From Bacteroidota bacterium (GTDB lineage: Bacteria; Bacteroidota; Bacteroidia; Flavobacteriales; Flavobacteriaceae), in NCBI GenBank assembly GCA_009936675.1, contig JAACDY010000224.1:1-7091 (forward strand): a DNA stretch of 7,091 bases, read 5' to 3'. Shown here piece by piece: positions 6,878 through 7,091 of the stretch; the first letter of the stretch is position 1, and every line of letters starts with the position of its first letter. A program made the position numbers and the translations under genes. The notes under the pieces were generated by a model. That model was given only the letters and a program-made list of their open reading frames with translations. It did no database searches and was not told where the DNA came from.

Positions 6878-7091
6878 ATTTTTAACCCCATAGGTGTTCT
6901 CATAACTTTCTCAATATCAATTACTACTACCAAACTTTGGGAATCAAATTATACTGAATATCAACAGTATTTATTCAACCGTATTTGTGAATATAAAGAG
7001 AAATCTTTAACCCCTATTGGGTATAGAAAGATATCTCAAATCTTCAACGAGGAGGGGTTAAAAACACCCCGTGGAAGTATCTTTAAGAACA
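6878..7091 (+). CDS. Partial ORF with recombinase-like helix-turn-helix segment, start unclear
   Basis: An open frame enters from 6845 (just after an in-frame TAA) and runs off the right edge. It contains no ATG, GTG or TTG. The likeliest original start is ATT at 6878, immediately before a hydrophobic stretch (IGVLITFSISITTT). After this come TKLWESNYTEYQQYLF and then GYRKISQIFNEEGLKTPRG. That last block has the form of the DNA-binding part of the serine-recombinase 'Recombinase' domain, where a helix ending in LN..G..T..G precedes a second helix. I recall similar short Bacteroidota proteins with an N-terminal hydrophobic helix, usually called hypothetical or recombinase, but cannot verify this. 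A lost ATG (one base change from ATT) or genuine ATT initiation are both possible. It begins about 15 bp after the glmS stop. The function is unknown. Confidence 0.4.
   Translation, partial: MFNPIGVLITFSISITTTKLWESNYTEYQQYLFNRICEYKEKSLTPIGYRKISQIFNEEGLKTPRGSIFKN
6879..7064. repeat. Inverted pair of TTTTTAACCCC with a third short direct copy
   Basis: TTTTTAACCCC occurs at 6879-6889 and its exact reverse complement at 7054-7064. TTTAACCCC recurs in direct orientation at 7006-7014, in a different reading frame from the first copy. All three lie within the partial ORF. They could be binding sites or the edge of a small mobile element, or coincidence in a region with repeated runs of C. Confidence 0.25.

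Noticed and set aside
7054..7070. GGGGT-loop-ACCCC hairpin as a transcription terminator after glmS
   Set aside because: It lies inside an apparently coding frame, about 190 bp after glmS, and is not followed by a T-run.
1..7091. Alternative genetic code with TGA as Trp or Gly
   Set aside because: All Trp codons are TGG, no other in-frame TGA occurs inside a gene, and tatC ends at TGA within an ATGA overlap. That last point is weak alone, because a TAA follows two codons later. One TGA at a Leu position fits neither Trp nor Gly reassignment.

Overview
The window looks like chromosomal DNA from a member of the Bacteroidota, probably of the Cytophagia/Flavobacteriia type. The evidence is the AT-rich composition, the near absence of Shine-Dalgarno sites, one exact match to the Bacteroidota -7 promoter box (TAnnTTTG), TTG start codons, and a recQ / kdsD / tatC / lptB gene order that I remember from this phylum. 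The genus cannot be read from the sequence.

Layout. Positions 1-1938, minus strand: a RecQ DNA helicase cut by the left window edge, with its C-terminus missing. Positions 1939-2023: a short AT-rich divergent promoter region holding a -7 box and a 12-bp perfect palindrome. Positions 2024-4555, plus strand: a tight, overlapping operon of kdsD (arabinose-5-phosphate isomerase, first step toward Kdo), tatC (twin-arginine translocase core) and lptB (ATPase of the LPS exporter). This is a cell-envelope module. KdsD supplies the Kdo branch of LPS synthesis, LptB powers LPS transport to the outer membrane, and TatC exports folded proteins.

Positions 4606-6863, plus strand: an amino-sugar pair. A small GNAT acetyltransferase strongly resembles eukaryotic glucosamine-6-phosphate N-acetyltransferase (Gna1). 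It lies 2 bp upstream of glmS, whose product makes glucosamine-6-phosphate. Together they would give fructose-6-P -> GlcN-6-P -> GlcNAc-6-P, the eukaryotic order of steps rather than the usual bacterial GlmM/GlmU order. However, glmS carries an in-frame TGA at codon 477, where the family has a leucine. The reading frame and the catalytic residues continue intact beyond it. The gene is therefore a very young pseudogene, a sequencing error, or (least likely) a readthrough gene. An inactive copy would be tolerable only if another glmS exists in the genome.

Positions 6864-7091: the 5' part of an open frame that runs off the right edge. It has no conventional start codon, and its translation resembles the DNA-binding helix region of recombinase-type proteins. 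A TTTTTAACCCC motif occurs here as an inverted pair plus one shorter direct copy.

The points most worth a second look are the Gna1-like/GlmS pair, the interrupted glmS, and a RecQ in which all four zinc-ligand cysteine positions are substituted. I see no CRISPR array, tRNA, rRNA or complete insertion sequence.
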